The position numbers were made by a program, and so were the translations under genes. Positions 50,705-63,828 of a stretch of 64,000 nt of DNA are shown here, piece by piece. This DNA comes from Mallotus nudiflorus. Taxonomy: Eukaryota > Streptophyta > Magnoliopsida > Malpighiales > Euphorbiaceae. Under the pieces are notes generated by a model that was not told the origin of the DNA, did no database searches, and saw only the letters and a list, made by a program, of their open reading frames with translations. The stretch is from assembly GCA_947683625.1 (NCBI GenBank), contig CANTUR010000822.1:351855-415854 (forward strand). The letters are read 5' to 3'. The first letter of the stretch is position 1. The number at the start of each line of letters is the position of its first letter.

Positions 50705-51400
50705 GATCCTCGGGTTTTCCTGGCCCAATCAATCACTTGTAATAAATTTAGTGTGAATCTTCTACCTTTTTAACATAAGCTTCACTCAGTAAAAAAGATG
50801 GCCTTCTGAGCCTTTGTAACACAGAATTGGGGAATTATAACCATATTCCTCGGGTTTTCTTAGCTCGATCAATTACTCATTATAAATTTAGTGTGAACTC
50901 TAAGCCTTTCTGATGCAAAACTCATTCAGTAGAAAAGATGGCATTTTGAGCCTTTCTGACATAAAAATGGGGAAACGTAACTGTGTTCATTGGGTTTTTC
51001 TAGTCCAATAAGTTACTCATTATAAATTTGGTGTGAACTCGAAGCCTTTCTGACACAAAACTCACTTAGTAGAAAAGATGGCATTACGAGCCTTTTTGAC
51101 AAAGAAACACAATCCTATGTTTTTCTAGTCCAAGTCATTGCTCATAACTCTATCTCGGGTTTTCCTTGCCTGAGTCATTGCTTACAACGTGATCCTAGAT
51201 TTTTTTAGCCTAAGTTATTGCTCACAACGGTGATCTCGGGTTTTCCTAGCATGAGTCATCATATATTACAGTGATCCCAGGTTTTTCCTAGCCTGAGTCT
51301 TCACATAAAAATGCGATCACATGTTTTCCTAGTTCGAGTCATCTCTCACTATAGTGATCTTGGGTTTTCCTAGCCTAAGTCATCTACATGATAGAAGATG
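50705..51400 (+). repeat. Tandem array: about 140-bp units passing into about 41-bp units
   Basis: Three units with period 140 have the anchor cgggtttt-like start at 50711, 50851 and 50991, each containing tcattataaatttggtgtga-like and agaaaagatggcatt-like segments. From about 51110 the period drops to roughly 41 bp, with seven or so diverged copies of a unit of the form gggttttcctagcctgagtc. The short unit corresponds to the first part of the long unit. Confidence 0.75.
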
Positions 51401-52444
51401 CACTTCAGGAATACAACTCAACTAGACATTCTTCAAACTGATGCTTTGATAAGAAAATTTTCAATTTTCAATCTTCAATTTCAGGATACACCCGAGAAGT
51501 AATGTGATCATCATCATTCATTCTTCTTGATCCACTGGGTATTTTTTTTCGCAAGTTCCATTGAGGATGTCCACTTCATGGGCCATTCTTTTTTGAGCCA
51601 ATGGGCTTCACCTTTCTTTCTTTTTTAGCAGGTCTTTCTCTTTTACCCTTTCACTTTTCTATATAAAGCTTCTTTTTCTTTAATTCGCTTTTGCTTTTTT
51701 TTTCGCTCAATTTTCTTTTCGCTTTTCAAAGCTTTCTTGCTATGGATGCCACACAGACTTTAAATTTATCCTCTTGGGATTAGGTGACACCTACAGTATA
51801 TACAACATGTAACTTCAGTCTCAACCCTAGAGACGAGATCCCTCTTCTCTTAAATATATAATCTAATATATGCAGACTGGACACAGGAGAGGTTAGTGAT
51901 TGATTTACTTGCTTTTTTTTTCTTTTGCAAATAGCGTTAAAAAACATCAGGTTATTGATCATAACTATGTATTCATTATGAAAAATAAGAATGCATGTGA
52001 TTAAACTGAGAAAAATCGTAGATAATTAAAAATCATGTCAGTTCACTACATGAAGAGGCATCATCTCTTAGGTCAGGTGATGCTTTTTCATTGAGGCAAT
52101 TGCCTTTTAAAGAAGAGGTGTTCATCTCTTTATGGGATAAGGGGACTTGTAGAGGTGATCGCCTTTTTATGAAGAGGTAACGCCTTTATGATGAGGCATT
52201 CACCTTTATCTTAAAGAATCTAGATAGCAGATCATGGGCTAGATTAGAGCCATTTTTACCATGCATATTAGGAAGATCAATTTCCCTTTTCTTTATATTC
52301 TTGCTCAATTTTGGGATTCTCATAACCATGTCTTCAAGTTCAACATTGTTAAGCTATGCCCCTGCCTGAGGAATTTGAGGCTATCCTAGCTTCCTAAATG
52401 GGTTCTACCATCATATTGCAATTCCTTCAGTTGAAACCCTAAAT

Positions 52445-52759
52445 ATGCAGTTTATTCAATACCAAATAGATTGTTTATTCAACATTTCTCCCCATTCTTC
52501 TCTTCACAATAATTTTTGTAATGAAGTTTTAATAACCTCTTTTCTTGAAGCTACGGAGTCTATAAATAATAATGAAGTTTATTGGCCTCAGATGATCGCT
52601 CTTTGTCTGTATGCTCAATTTTTTCTTGTTTCACCCTCTAACAAATGCAATTTAAAGATTTTTCACATTCTGGATCAAGTGGAAGGAGGCTTTAATTCTT
52701 TTCCTATTATCTTAGTGGAGACCATTATCGGGCTCAACAACTTCTCTGAAACTAAATGA
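52445..52759 (+). pseudogene. Short ORF, possible retrotransposon-associated protein relic
   Basis: 104-codon open frame. It contains VYWPQMIALCLYAQFFLVSP and IILVETIIGLNNF, a pattern that reminds me of extra proteins carried by plant gypsy-type elements. The match is from memory and no domain can be named firmly. It lies in retroelement-like sequence just before a Tekay-like LTR. It may also be a chance ORF. Confidence 0.35.
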
Positions 52760-52859
52760 TTCTCACGGAGTCCCTTACTGTTGGAGGTTAGCTCCTTCTT
52801 TCTTTATTATTTCTCGCTTGTTTGTCCCTATTTACCCATTCATCATTCTAGAGGTATTA

Positions 52860-55640
52860 TGTCACGACCCAAACCCAGAAGTCATGATCAGTGCTATAGA
52901 ATGAAAATTCTTTCAAATCCGGAACCTGTAGCAAGCCTTAAAATAATAAAAACATGCAATAATTAAAATAAAATATGCACCATATATAAATCTCAAACAA
53001 TATAATAAAAATAACTATATCATATTATAAAATAAAATATATTAATACAATAGTCAGAGAAAGGCTCTGAATTACAACCAACATATAGTAAAAAACCAAA
53101 TACAACTCACTACTGCAGTTTTCTAGAGTACAAATGAAATTAGGTAAGTAGTTTACATAAATAAATCGGGGCTAAAGAAATCTGACGGATGGGCCTACTA
53201 TTGAGGTCTGAGGAAGAATCTTCTGAAAAATCAACTAAGAGGAGTCAGACCTCACTTAGTGAATTGTTATAATATATATACATGCATCTTCTAATGTCAT
53301 ATGCAATCAATCATCTATATATAATAAATATATATACAAGCTTTTCACACAAATGCTGAAAATTACTTTATATAATACTACTGAAAAACATATGTTATAA
53401 AGGATAAAATAGAACCCTATTTAATCGCAACCTTGATCGACAATAACTCTCTAGCCATACAGGCTCACTTAATTCCAAATAATTCACTTATTCCATATGG
53501 ACAGTAGATTGGCCCCAAGATACTAAGTTAGCCGAGCTCAAGCAATCTCACTGTCAGTGTGATTGGCCCCGAGACACTAGGTTGACCGAGTTCTAGCAAC
53601 CACACTATCAATCATATCACATCTCAATCAAATTAATCAAATCATTCTTAATAAAATCAGAATTACCACAAGCAATCCTCAACCCTAAATCTATCACACC
53701 CGATACGTACATGGTCCTAGTGCTGTCTACTAGGTAGTACGTTTTATCGATAACCTTTATTTAAATAAAACATTAGTAAGAAAAAATAAATAATGTTGAA
53801 TACATTCATAATAACAAAATAAACCATATATAAACTAGAAATATACCTAAAATAAACCAAGTATATTTTGAGTATATATATGTCAAATAAATTCAAAATC
53901 AACCATGAAATATACCAAAAATAAACCAATAATATACTTAAAAACAATTTGAGTATAAATTAATAATATAACATGCATTTATTTTAAAATATACTTAAAA
54001 TATACCTAATATATACTAAACATTTTAATAAAACAATTATGAATAAATACACATTAAAACATGTATATTCTAAAACATGCATCCTAAATGCGATGTATAT
54101 ATAAAATAAGAACTTACAAATTTGCACTCCTCGAGACTAGTTTGACGGGTCCGATGCACTAGGCCTCGGTTTTGGCACAGCTAAACAATAAAATAATAAT
54201 GACAATTAGAATAAATCTAACTTAATATTCTAAGAATTTCTAAAAGAAACCTCTAACGGAGGATTAGAAACTCAAACAAATACAGAATTTCAAGATCGAC
54301 CTGATGTCATGCTTTACAAGAATTCTACCAAAAATTTGGCAAAACTTCCTTTGTAAAGCGGATATCTCTCTACTAAAAAGTAGAGCTAGTCTTGCAAGAA
54401 AAATGCATTTCTAAAAATAGAACATTCAACATCTTCAGTTGAGACCCCGAACTACACAATTTTCCTAACTGAAGTCTATAATTCACCAAAAAAACCAAAT
54501 AATATAATAAATACACTAAAAATCAATAAATGCCATAAATATCCTTAAAATATAAAAATATAGCATATGTAACATTAAAACACTAAATATACTTAATTTT
54601 CACAATAATTAAATAAAAATCCCAAAATAATAATATAATATTATTAAAAATCAAATTTCTCAATAATTCAATATTAGATAGTAAAAATTCACTTTATATA
54701 TTAAAATAGCTTAAATAGCCTAAATACATATTAAAAGTAATTAAAAACTCATTTATCACCAACTTAGTAAATAATATATTATTTGAATATAATTTTCAAA
54801 AATTTGTATTAATTAGTTAAAAATAGTAATTATTTATAGAAATAATTTATTACCTTAAATAATTCTAAAACCAATTAAAACATAATATTAAACTATAATT
54901 TTAACAAAATTACACAATTACGCTATTAAATCAAAATACACATAATACTAAATAATTTCCTCAAAAATTATATAAAATCATATAAAATCAATAAAATTAT
55001 TTTATCAACATATAATATACTAATATCAACTAAAACACATATTTAACCAATAATTTCAATAAAAATACATATTTAACCTAATTTTTCCAATACTTACATA
55101 AACTAAAAATATACATAAAAATTATAGGATAATCCCAAAAATATTTTCTCAACACTAAAATTAATATCAACTTATAATAACACTAAATCAACCAATTTTA
55201 TAATTAAATAAATTAATTTATGAAAATTAAATAAATAATAAAAAATTCACCAAAATTAAAATAAATTCCAAAAATTGAAAAAAACAAAATTTCTAGGAAG
55301 ATTAAGCTACTAGGATCAACATTAGTGAAGGAAGTTTCCAAGATTCAACAAGATTCAATTTAAAAAAAATTAGAAACCCTAATAGTCATAAATAAAAAAT
55401 TCAACAAAACTAACAAATGAGGAAGATTAAACTTGAACCAAGCTCCGATTCGACCTCATCGGAGCTCCAGGAGTCGAACAGCACCGAAATGACCGAAAAA
55501 GTGATCAACGGTGAGAATCTTCTCCAACTGTTGCTGCCGTTTCCGAGCTCCTAGGCGGCAGTTCGGCAGTTCCTAGGTGACGGAAGGGAAAAGGAAGAAG
55601 GGGGAAGGAATTAACAGTTGTAGATGGCGGGGTTTAGGGC
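52860..55640 (-). mobile_element. Truncated minus-strand Tekay-like LTR (copy F)
   Basis: Begins TGTCACGACCC (the reverse of the LTR 3' end) and runs through all the later LTR landmarks in reverse: twin hairpins (53506-53605), stem-loop block 1 (54311-54359), and the GC-richer first island (about 55440-55640). The outer part ending in CGGGATATTACA is missing, so the 5' part of the LTR is lost or replaced. It is the most diverged copy, yet donor- and acceptor-like sites are kept, including a GTAAGT donor where others have GTGAGT. Confidence 0.8.
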
Positions 55641-57175
55641 GCGTCCAAGATTTTAGCAACCGCAACATTGTTTGAGCTCAGGGCTCTAGAGAATACACTA
55701 ACCACTGTCATAAAGACATGAGTGGAGATGAGGAGTCGCCACCCATGGTAATAACTGGAAAAAATTGAAAAGGTGGTACTTGATCCCTAAAAGAAAGCTA
55801 GCACCATAACCACGAGATTCTGGATACAGAATACCAACTTCTTTCAGTCTTGTGTTCATTTAGAATTACTTTATGAATTATTATCTTATTCCTTATTTAC
55901 ATGCAATTTCATATAAACCCAAAACAATAAACTCCAAGGAAAACTAGTCATGAAATATACAAGTAAATAATGCATTCAATAAATCGCATAATCCCTAAGT
56001 TAGTCTAATCTACATAGATTTTAAATAAATGAGTTAAAGTTTACATATTTTAAATTATAAGTGAACTAAAAGACCTAATTCTTTTTTATTTTAATTAAAT
56101 GAACTTAAGTCTACTAATTTTAATTCTAAATATGAGCTTAAATCTACAAATTATGAAATATTTAAATTAGTGGGTCTAATTCTACATGTTTTAATTAAAT
56201 AGTGATTTTAAATCTATAAATTATGAAAAAAGCTTAAATTAAGTGGGCTAAGTTTAAATTAATTAAATTAAATTAGATGGGCCTATGTCTAATTGACTAT
56301 ATGGGCCTAAGGATATTTCTAACTTAAAATCTAATTAATTATGGACCTAAAAATATATTTTAATTAATTAAACCTAATTAATTATTAAATGAGATGAACT
56401 AAAAGAATTACGTAAACTTAAATAAATAAATTAAGATCTAAAGTGGGCTTAAGGCCCAAAACACATAAAAATAATAAATAAATCCAAAAACAAGTAAAAA
56501 ACATAAAAAAAAAATTAAATAAGATCAAACAAATAATTAAATTAATCCTTACTAAAACCCTAATTTTTATTAACATGCAACCTAAATTAATCTATTTACT
56601 CCATTGATTTTAAATAATTACCTAATTGAAACCTAATTTTACTAACTAATTAAATCAAAATAAACAAACAACCATACATGTAATTTTAATATTCATACTA
56701 TTGGGGCTATTACATTAATTCATAAAATAGTTAAAAAATAAAAATACAGCAATAAATAAAAATAAAGATAATAAAAATAAAATAAAACCCTAGAAACTAA
56801 GTCTCTACAAGACTTTATTCATAGTCTTCCATGGACTTCTCATGAATTCATCCCCTCACATGATCACCATGCGTTTTTCTCCATAATCACCACAAAAATA
56901 AGATAAAATAATGATTAATGAATAAATTATGATAATAACTTGAAAGAATAATAATAAAAATAATAATATAAAATAAACAAATAAATAAATAAAAACAAAG
57001 AATAAGAAGAAGATGATATGATTATGAAGGATTTAGGGTACTCCTCAGATTTGCAGTTCACCATTCTTGATAAATCTTTGAATCTTACCCTTAAAAAAAT
57101 TCTCTATGAACCTTGAATTAATTATTAATAAAAATAATTTTTGTAAAACATTCAAGAGAAAATCATGTCTTCCTT
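55641..57175. mobile_element. Unclassified retroelement-like sequence, left part
   Basis: No gene. The start includes gaggagtcgccaccc (about 55729-55743), which resembles the end of some gypsy-type LTRs read in reverse. The rest is AT-rich with degenerate repeats of taaattaa and gggcctaa type. It is interrupted at 57171-57175 by solo LTR C and may resume at 60392. Confidence 0.35.
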
Positions 57176-60100
57176 TGTAATATCCCGTGTTTTTAAAATA
57201 TTTTTACACTGTATCGGGATATACAGTGTTAATAATTTTTATGTATATATTACGACATTTTCATGAGTTGATATGTATTTAAAACCTATTTTAAATACTG
57301 TGTATTATTTACCAGTGTTTTACGTAAAATTTTCCCGGAACTTGTATTTTCGGGGAAATTTTCACGTAAATAATTTATTATTAATTATTTTAAATATATT
57401 TTCGGACTTGCATGAACTCATACGTATTTTAAAATACTAAATAAAGCCTATGTGTGTGTATATTTATTTAATTAGGGTTTAATATATATTACCCTAATAT
57501 TTTATTATTTATTTATTTATTTATTGTTATTTAATTATTTTATGTACTATTAAATTATTAAAATTATTTTATTATTATTTTATTATTTTATTTTTTCTTT
57601 TTTCTTTTTCTTTTTTTTTCTTTTTTTTCTTTTTCTTTTCTTTTTCTTTTCTTTCTTTTTTTTTTCTTTTTTTTTCTTCTTCTTCTTTTTCTTCTCTCGT
57701 GCGCCCGACCACCACCCCTCACCGTCTGCAACTCCGGTCACCTACCGTCGGTGTGCCTCCCGGCTTGCCACCGCCGTTCCCCGCCGCTAGCAGCTCCCTT
57801 CCCCGGCGCCGGCAGCCCCTGTTTTCCATTTTTGGCCGAATCTTCCCTTTGTCGTTTCTCCCATTTTCGGCCACCATTTCCGACACGCCCCCGGTCTCTT
57901 TCTTCTCCTTGGCTCCAGTGAGTGTGATTATAGCTTTGGTTTGAGCTAAAATGGTTTAGATTTGCTTAGGTTTTGATTTTTCGAATTCGGCCACATTAGG
58001 GTTTTTGATTTTTTTTGAGCTTCGAATGGTTGATTCATGGAAACTCCCTTCACAAATGTTGTTCCTAGTAGCACAATATACATGTATGAATTTTTTTTGG
58101 AATTTTTGGAGATTTTTTGGATTTTTGGGTATTTTTGAATATTTTAATATTATTTTCTAATTTTCGGAAATTAATTATTTAAATTATGAAATTGGGTTTT
58201 ATGGTTAAATTAGGTGTTGAAATGAATTATAGGAATTTATTTGGAATTTTTATGAATTTCTAAGTATTTATTTTGAATTAGTGAAGTTTATGTGATTTTG
58301 AGAAATTAGGGTTAATTATGTTTTTAATTGAATTTAATTGGGTTAATTGAGTTTAATTATTGATATTATTGATAGATATGTTTAGAAAATTAATTTTGGA
58401 TAATTTTATAATTTTTGGTGAATTTTTGAAGTAATTTAAGTATATTTATATATATAAGGGCATTTTGGTAATTTTACCCTAAATTGGCTAAAAATGTAAT
58501 TTAATTGGTTTTAATAGTTATTTAAGGTATAAAAATGATTTCTACAAATTATTTGGTATTTTTAACTAATTAAAACTATTTTTCGTGAATTATTTTCAAT
58601 TATATATATAATATACGGTTTTACTAATAAAATGAGTTTTTATCGGTTTTTACTGTGTTTTAAGGTTAATTATGTAATTTCTACTTATAAAATGTATTTC
58701 TATGTTATAAGGATATTTTTGGTATATCTGGAATTGTCCTGTGTTTGTGGACCCCGATCGGTGGACTGTAGTTTGGAGTCCGACTGTGGGATTTTGATTG
58801 TGCCTTGTGTAGTTTTTCGAAGTGTATTTCCTTGCAGGGTCGGCTCTACTCTTTGAAGTAGAGAGATGTCCGTTTTACAGGGGAGATTCTGTCGGATTTT
58901 CGATAGAATTCTCGTAAAACGTGATGTCCAGTCGAACCCTAATTCTGTTTCCGTATTTAAATACTCTAGATTGAATTCTAGGATTTCTGTTAGGGTTTAT
59001 TCTGATGTCTATTATTTATTGCTTGTTTAGTTGCGCCGAGACCGAGGGCTAGTGGATCAGGCCCGTCGGACCCGTCTCGTGGAGCGCACTAGGTGAGTTA
59101 CTATACTATATATATATGCTGAGGATGCATAATTTAGAAATATATGTTTTATTTCAATTAAAATGCATAAATAATATGATTTGTATTTAAGTATATTTTT
59201 GGTTTATTTTTGGTATATATTAAATTATATGCATGTTTTGTAAATAAAATATATTTAAAATGTTTTTAAATATATTTCTAGCTTAAGTTATAATTTGATT
59301 GAATTCATTTGACATATATATACTCGAAATATACCTGGTTTACTTTTGGTATATTTCCGATATATATATGGTTTATATTATTATTTCAATTAAATTCATG
59401 CATCATTTAATTGTGAATGAATGTTTTATATTTATTAATGAAGGATATCGATAGAACGTGCTACCTAGTGGGCAGCACTAGGACCGAGTACGTACCGGTA
59501 CGCCTATAGCTTAGGCTATATTACTAACTATTTGTGGATATTGATTGAATGTGATTATTGATGTGTGAGATATGGATTGGAGGTGTGATTGCTGGAGCTC
59601 GGTTGACCAAGTGTCTCGGGGCCAATCACACCGGCAGTCAGACTGCTGGAGCTCGGTTGACTTAGTGTCTCGGGGCCAGTCTACTTTCTAAATGGATTAA
59701 GTGGATATATTTGGACTAAGTGAGCCTGTATGGCTAGGAGTTGTCTAATACTATTTCCGAGGTTGCGATATTCTAGGGTTCTATGTGATCCTTCATAAAC
59801 TGGGATTTTCAATAAAATATTAAAAATGATTTTTCTGCATCTGTGTGAATTTGCTGTATATATATACATATTAGATATATATTATTGACTGTATGCATTG
59901 TCATTTAGTGTGTATGTATATATATTATAGTAATTCACTCAGTGAGGTCTGACTCCCCTCCGTTGACTATTTTTCAGGAGAGTCAACTTCTTCAGACCTC
60001 AGTAGCAGGTCGATACACCGGATTTCTTCCGCCCCAGCTTCTTTGTGTAAATTATTTACTTGAGTCTTATTTTTATAATCTAGATACTGCAGTAGTTATG

Positions 60101-60391
60101 AATTAAAGTATTGGATTTTATGTATTTTATTTAAAGAGTTGTATTATATTGAAAACTGGATTTGTATTAAAAGATTTTATATATATGCGATGAGATGAGA
60201 TTTGATTCAAATCCAGTGATGAAAATGTTATTATGATATTTAAGATTTTTATTTCCGCTGCATATATATATTACTGTTATTGTTATTATTGCATGTTTAT
60301 TTTATTTTTTTTTAGGCTTGCTACGGGTTCCGGATTCGAAAGAATTCCCGTTCCCTAGCACCGGTCATGGCCCTTGTTTTGGGTTGTGACA
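57176..60391 (+). mobile_element. Solo LTR of the Tekay-like family (copy C)
   Basis: 3216 bp, starting TGTAATATCCC and ending GGGTTGTGACA, flanked by TCCTT on both sides (57171-57175 and 60392-60396). Same landmarks as the 5' LTR of the full element, with an expanded pyrimidine tract (about 57590-57695). No internal region, so a product of LTR-LTR recombination. Confidence 0.93.
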
Positions 60392-60396
60392 TCCTT

Positions 60397-60887
60397 CCTC
60401 TCTTCTCTCCCTCCCTCCTTTTTCTTTTTCTTTCTCACCAGGCCTCCTTTTTTCCTCCTTTTTTTTTTTCGTTCACCTATTCCCTTTATATAGTGGAATT
60501 AGGAAGCCTAGCCTCAATCCCTAATAGGTGATTCTAATTCCTAAAGTATAAAATTAATACTTAAAATTATATTTAGGAATTTTAAACCAGTTAGAATTGA
60601 ATTAATTAGGATTTTTAAAGCAATTAAAATTGAATTAAAATAGGAAACGGAGACCAGAAGAATTCAATTCTGACCAGGATTGTGTAATTCCGATCGGAAT
60701 TATACAATCCAGATCGGAATCGGTGTAATTCCGATCAGAATTATGGAATTCCGACATTTTTTTTAACATTTAATTATAAAAAGGCCTGGAAAAATTTAAA
60801 TTTTGCAATTAGGTCCTAAAAAGAACTTTGCGATTTAGTCCCTGAAAACATTAAATCCTTCCTTTAAAAGCTGCATTTAAGCCACTT
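60397..60887. mobile_element. Unclassified retroelement-like sequence, right part
   Basis: Probably continues 55641-57175. On the minus strand it has TATA-like CTATATAAAGG (near 60483-60493). It contains an 18-bp perfect palindrome, TAATTCCGATCGGAATTA (60685-60702), and three related GATCGGAAT-type copies up to 60755. No coding sequence. Confidence 0.35.
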
Positions 60888-61184
60888 TGTCATGACCCAA
60901 AACAGGGGCCATGACCTACGCTAGGGAACGGGAATTCTTTCGAATCCGGAACCCGTAGCAAGCCTTAAATAAAATAAAACAAAAGATGCAATAATAATAA
61001 TAATAACATAAATAAAGTATTCTGCAGCGGAAATAAAACATAAATAAAATAAAATAAATATTCACCACTGAATTTAAATCGAACAACTCATTTTATATAT
61101 AACTCACACAAATATAATACATAAACTCCATAACTGTTTACAACTACTGCAGTGTCTAGATTATAAAGTAAAGCTCAAGTAAGC
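60888..61184 (-). mobile_element. Minus-strand Tekay-like LTR, left piece (copy E)
   Basis: Starts TGTCATGACCC and matches the reversed last 300 bp of the family LTR. Cut at 61184 by LTR copy D and resumes at 63829, beyond which it leaves the window. Whether it is a solo LTR or part of a complete element cannot be told. Confidence 0.85.
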
Positions 61185-63828
61185 TGTAATATCCCGTGTT
61201 TTTTTAAAATATTTTTACAGTGTACCGGGATATACAGTGTCAATAATTTTTATGCATTATACGATATTTTTATGAGTTAATATGTATTTTAAACCTATTT
61301 TAATTACTGTGTCTTATATACAGTGTTTTACGTAAAATTTTCCCGGGACTTTCATTTTCGGGGAAATTTCCACGTAAACAATGTATTATTAATTATTTTA
61401 AAATGTATTTACGGGTTTGCATGAACTCATACATATTTTTAAATTATTAAATAAAGCCTGTGTGTGTATATTTATTTAATTAGGGTTTATTATTACCCTA
61501 ATATTTGATTATTTATTTATTATTATTTGATTATTTTATTTATTATTAAATTATTAAAATTTATTATTTTATTATTATTTTCTAATTTTCGGAAATTAAT
61601 TATTTAAATTATGAAATTGGAGTTTATGGTTGAATTAGGTGTTGAAATGAATTATAGAAATTTATTTGGAATTTTTATGAATTTCTAAGTATTTATTTTT
61701 AATTATTGAAGTTTATGTGATTTTGTAAAATTAAGTTAATTGTGTTTTAAATTGAATTTAATTGGTTAATTGAGTTTAATTATTGATATTATTGATAAAT
61801 ATGTTGAGAAAATTAATTTTGGATAATTGTATGATTTTTGGTGAATTTTTGAAGTAATTTAGGTATATATATATATAGGGGTATTTTGGTAATTTTACCC
61901 TAATTGTCTAAAAATGTAATTTAATTGGTTTTAATATTTATTTAAGGTATAAAAATGATTTCTACAAAATATTTAGTATTTTTAACTAATTAAAACTATT
62001 TTCCGGGAATTATTTTCAATTATGTATATAATATACGGTTTTCTAATAAAATGAGTTTTAATCGGTTTTACAGTGTTTCAAGATTTATTTTGTAATTTCT
62101 ACGTATGAAATGTATTTTTATGATTTAAGGATATTTTTGGTATATTTGAATATATATTCTGTGTTTGTGGACCCCGGTCGACAGATTGTAGTCTGGAGTC
62201 CGACCGAGGGGTTGTGATTGATTGTGGTGTTTATTTTTGAAGTGTATTTTCTTTGCAGGGTTGGCTCTACTCTTTTGAGTAGAGAGATGTCCGTTTTACA
62301 GGGGAGGGTTCTGCCGAATTTCCGGTAGAATTCTCGTAAAACGTGATATCCAGTCGAACCCTAATTTCCGATTCTGTGTTGAATACTCTAGATTTAATTC
62401 TAGGATTTCTGTTAGGGTTATTCTGATGTCGATTAATTATTTCTTGTTTAGTTGCGCCGAGACCGAGGGTTAGTGGACCAGGCCCCGTCGGACCCGTCTC
62501 GTGGAGCGCATTAGGTGAGTTACTATATTATATATATATGCTTAGGATGCATGATTTAGAAAATGCATGTTTTATTTTGACTAAATATGCATAAATAATA
62601 TGATTTATATTCAAGTATATTTTTGGTATATTTTTGGTACATAATAAATTATATACATGTTTTATTAATAAAATATATTAAAATGTTTTTAAATATATTT
62701 TTAGTTTAATTCATGATTGGATTGGATTTATTTTACATATATATACTCCAAAATATACCTGGTTTATGTTTGGTATATTTTCGGTATATATATGGTTATA
62801 TTGCTATTTCATTTATATCCATGCATCATTTATTTTTGTGAATGAATGTTTTATATTTAAGAATGAAGGATATCAATAGAACGTGCTACCTAGTGGGCAG
62901 CACTAGGACCGAGTACGTACCGGTACGCCTATAGCTTTAGGCTATATTACTAACTTATTTGTGGATATTGAATTGATTATGATTATTGATATGTGTGAGA
63001 TGTGGTTTGGGTGTGATTGCTGGAGCTCGGTTGACCAAGTGTCTCGGGGCCAATCACACTGGCAGTCAGACTGCTGGAGCTCGGTTGACTTAGTGTCTCG
63101 GGGCCAGTCTACTGTCCATATGGATTAAGTGGATATATTTGGAATCAGTGAGCCTGTATGGCTAGAGTGTTGTTTAACCACTATTTTTCTGAGGTTGCGA
63201 TATTCTAGGGTTCTATGTGATCCTTCATAAAAGTTGATTTTCAGACAAAATATATAAAATGATTTTTCTGCATCTGTATGAACTTGCCTGTATATATACA
63301 TATTACTCATATACTGTTGACTGTATGCATTATCACTTAGAGTGTATGTATATGTATTATAGTAATTCACTCAGTGAGGTCTGACTCCCCTCCGTTGACT
63401 ATTTTTCAGGAGAGTCAACTTCCTCAGACCTCAGTAGCAGGTCGATACGCCGGATTTCTTCCGCCCCCGGCTTCTTTATGTAAATTGTATACTTGAGTCT
63501 TATTTATTTTATCTAGACACTGCAGTAGTTGTGATTTTCAGTAGTTGTGAATTAAAATATTTGTTTTAAAGAGATGTATTATAGTAAAACTGGATTTGTA
63601 TAAAGATTATACATTTATGAGATTATATATGTGATGTGATGAGTTTTGAATTGAATCCAGTTGATATGGATGATATTGTAATATTTATGATTTTATTTTC
63701 CGCTGCATATTATATTTTTATTGTTATTATTGCATATTTATTTTATTTTTAGGCTTGCTACGGGTTCCGGATTCGAAAGAATTCCCGTTCCCTAGCACCG
63801 GTCATGGCCCCTGTTTTGGGTCGTGACA
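61185..63828 (+). mobile_element. Nested Tekay-like LTR with internal deletion (copy D)
   Basis: 2644 bp, starting TGTAATATCCC and ending GGGTCGTGACA, inserted in the opposite direction into LTR copy E. It lacks roughly 550 bp holding the pyrimidine tract and first GC-rich island; the join near 61575-61590 lies in a TATTATTTTC repeat. The flanking direct repeat is 8 bp (AAGTAAGC at 61177-61184 and 63829-63836) instead of the usual 5. Confidence 0.9.

Larger units (their letters stand above)
48741..52859. mobile_element. Old unclassified retroelement-like remains
   Basis: No intact gene. Segments such as gggtttttaaggttcaaaag and the block around 48820-48970 look like worn LTR sequence of a gypsy-type element, judged only by general appearance. 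The stretch contains palindromic GAAGAGGC motifs (49514-49549, 50245-50315, 52051-52215), a tandem-repeat array (50705-51400) and a short coding relic (52445-52759). LTR borders and target duplications were not found, so more than one element may be mixed here. Confidence 0.4.
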
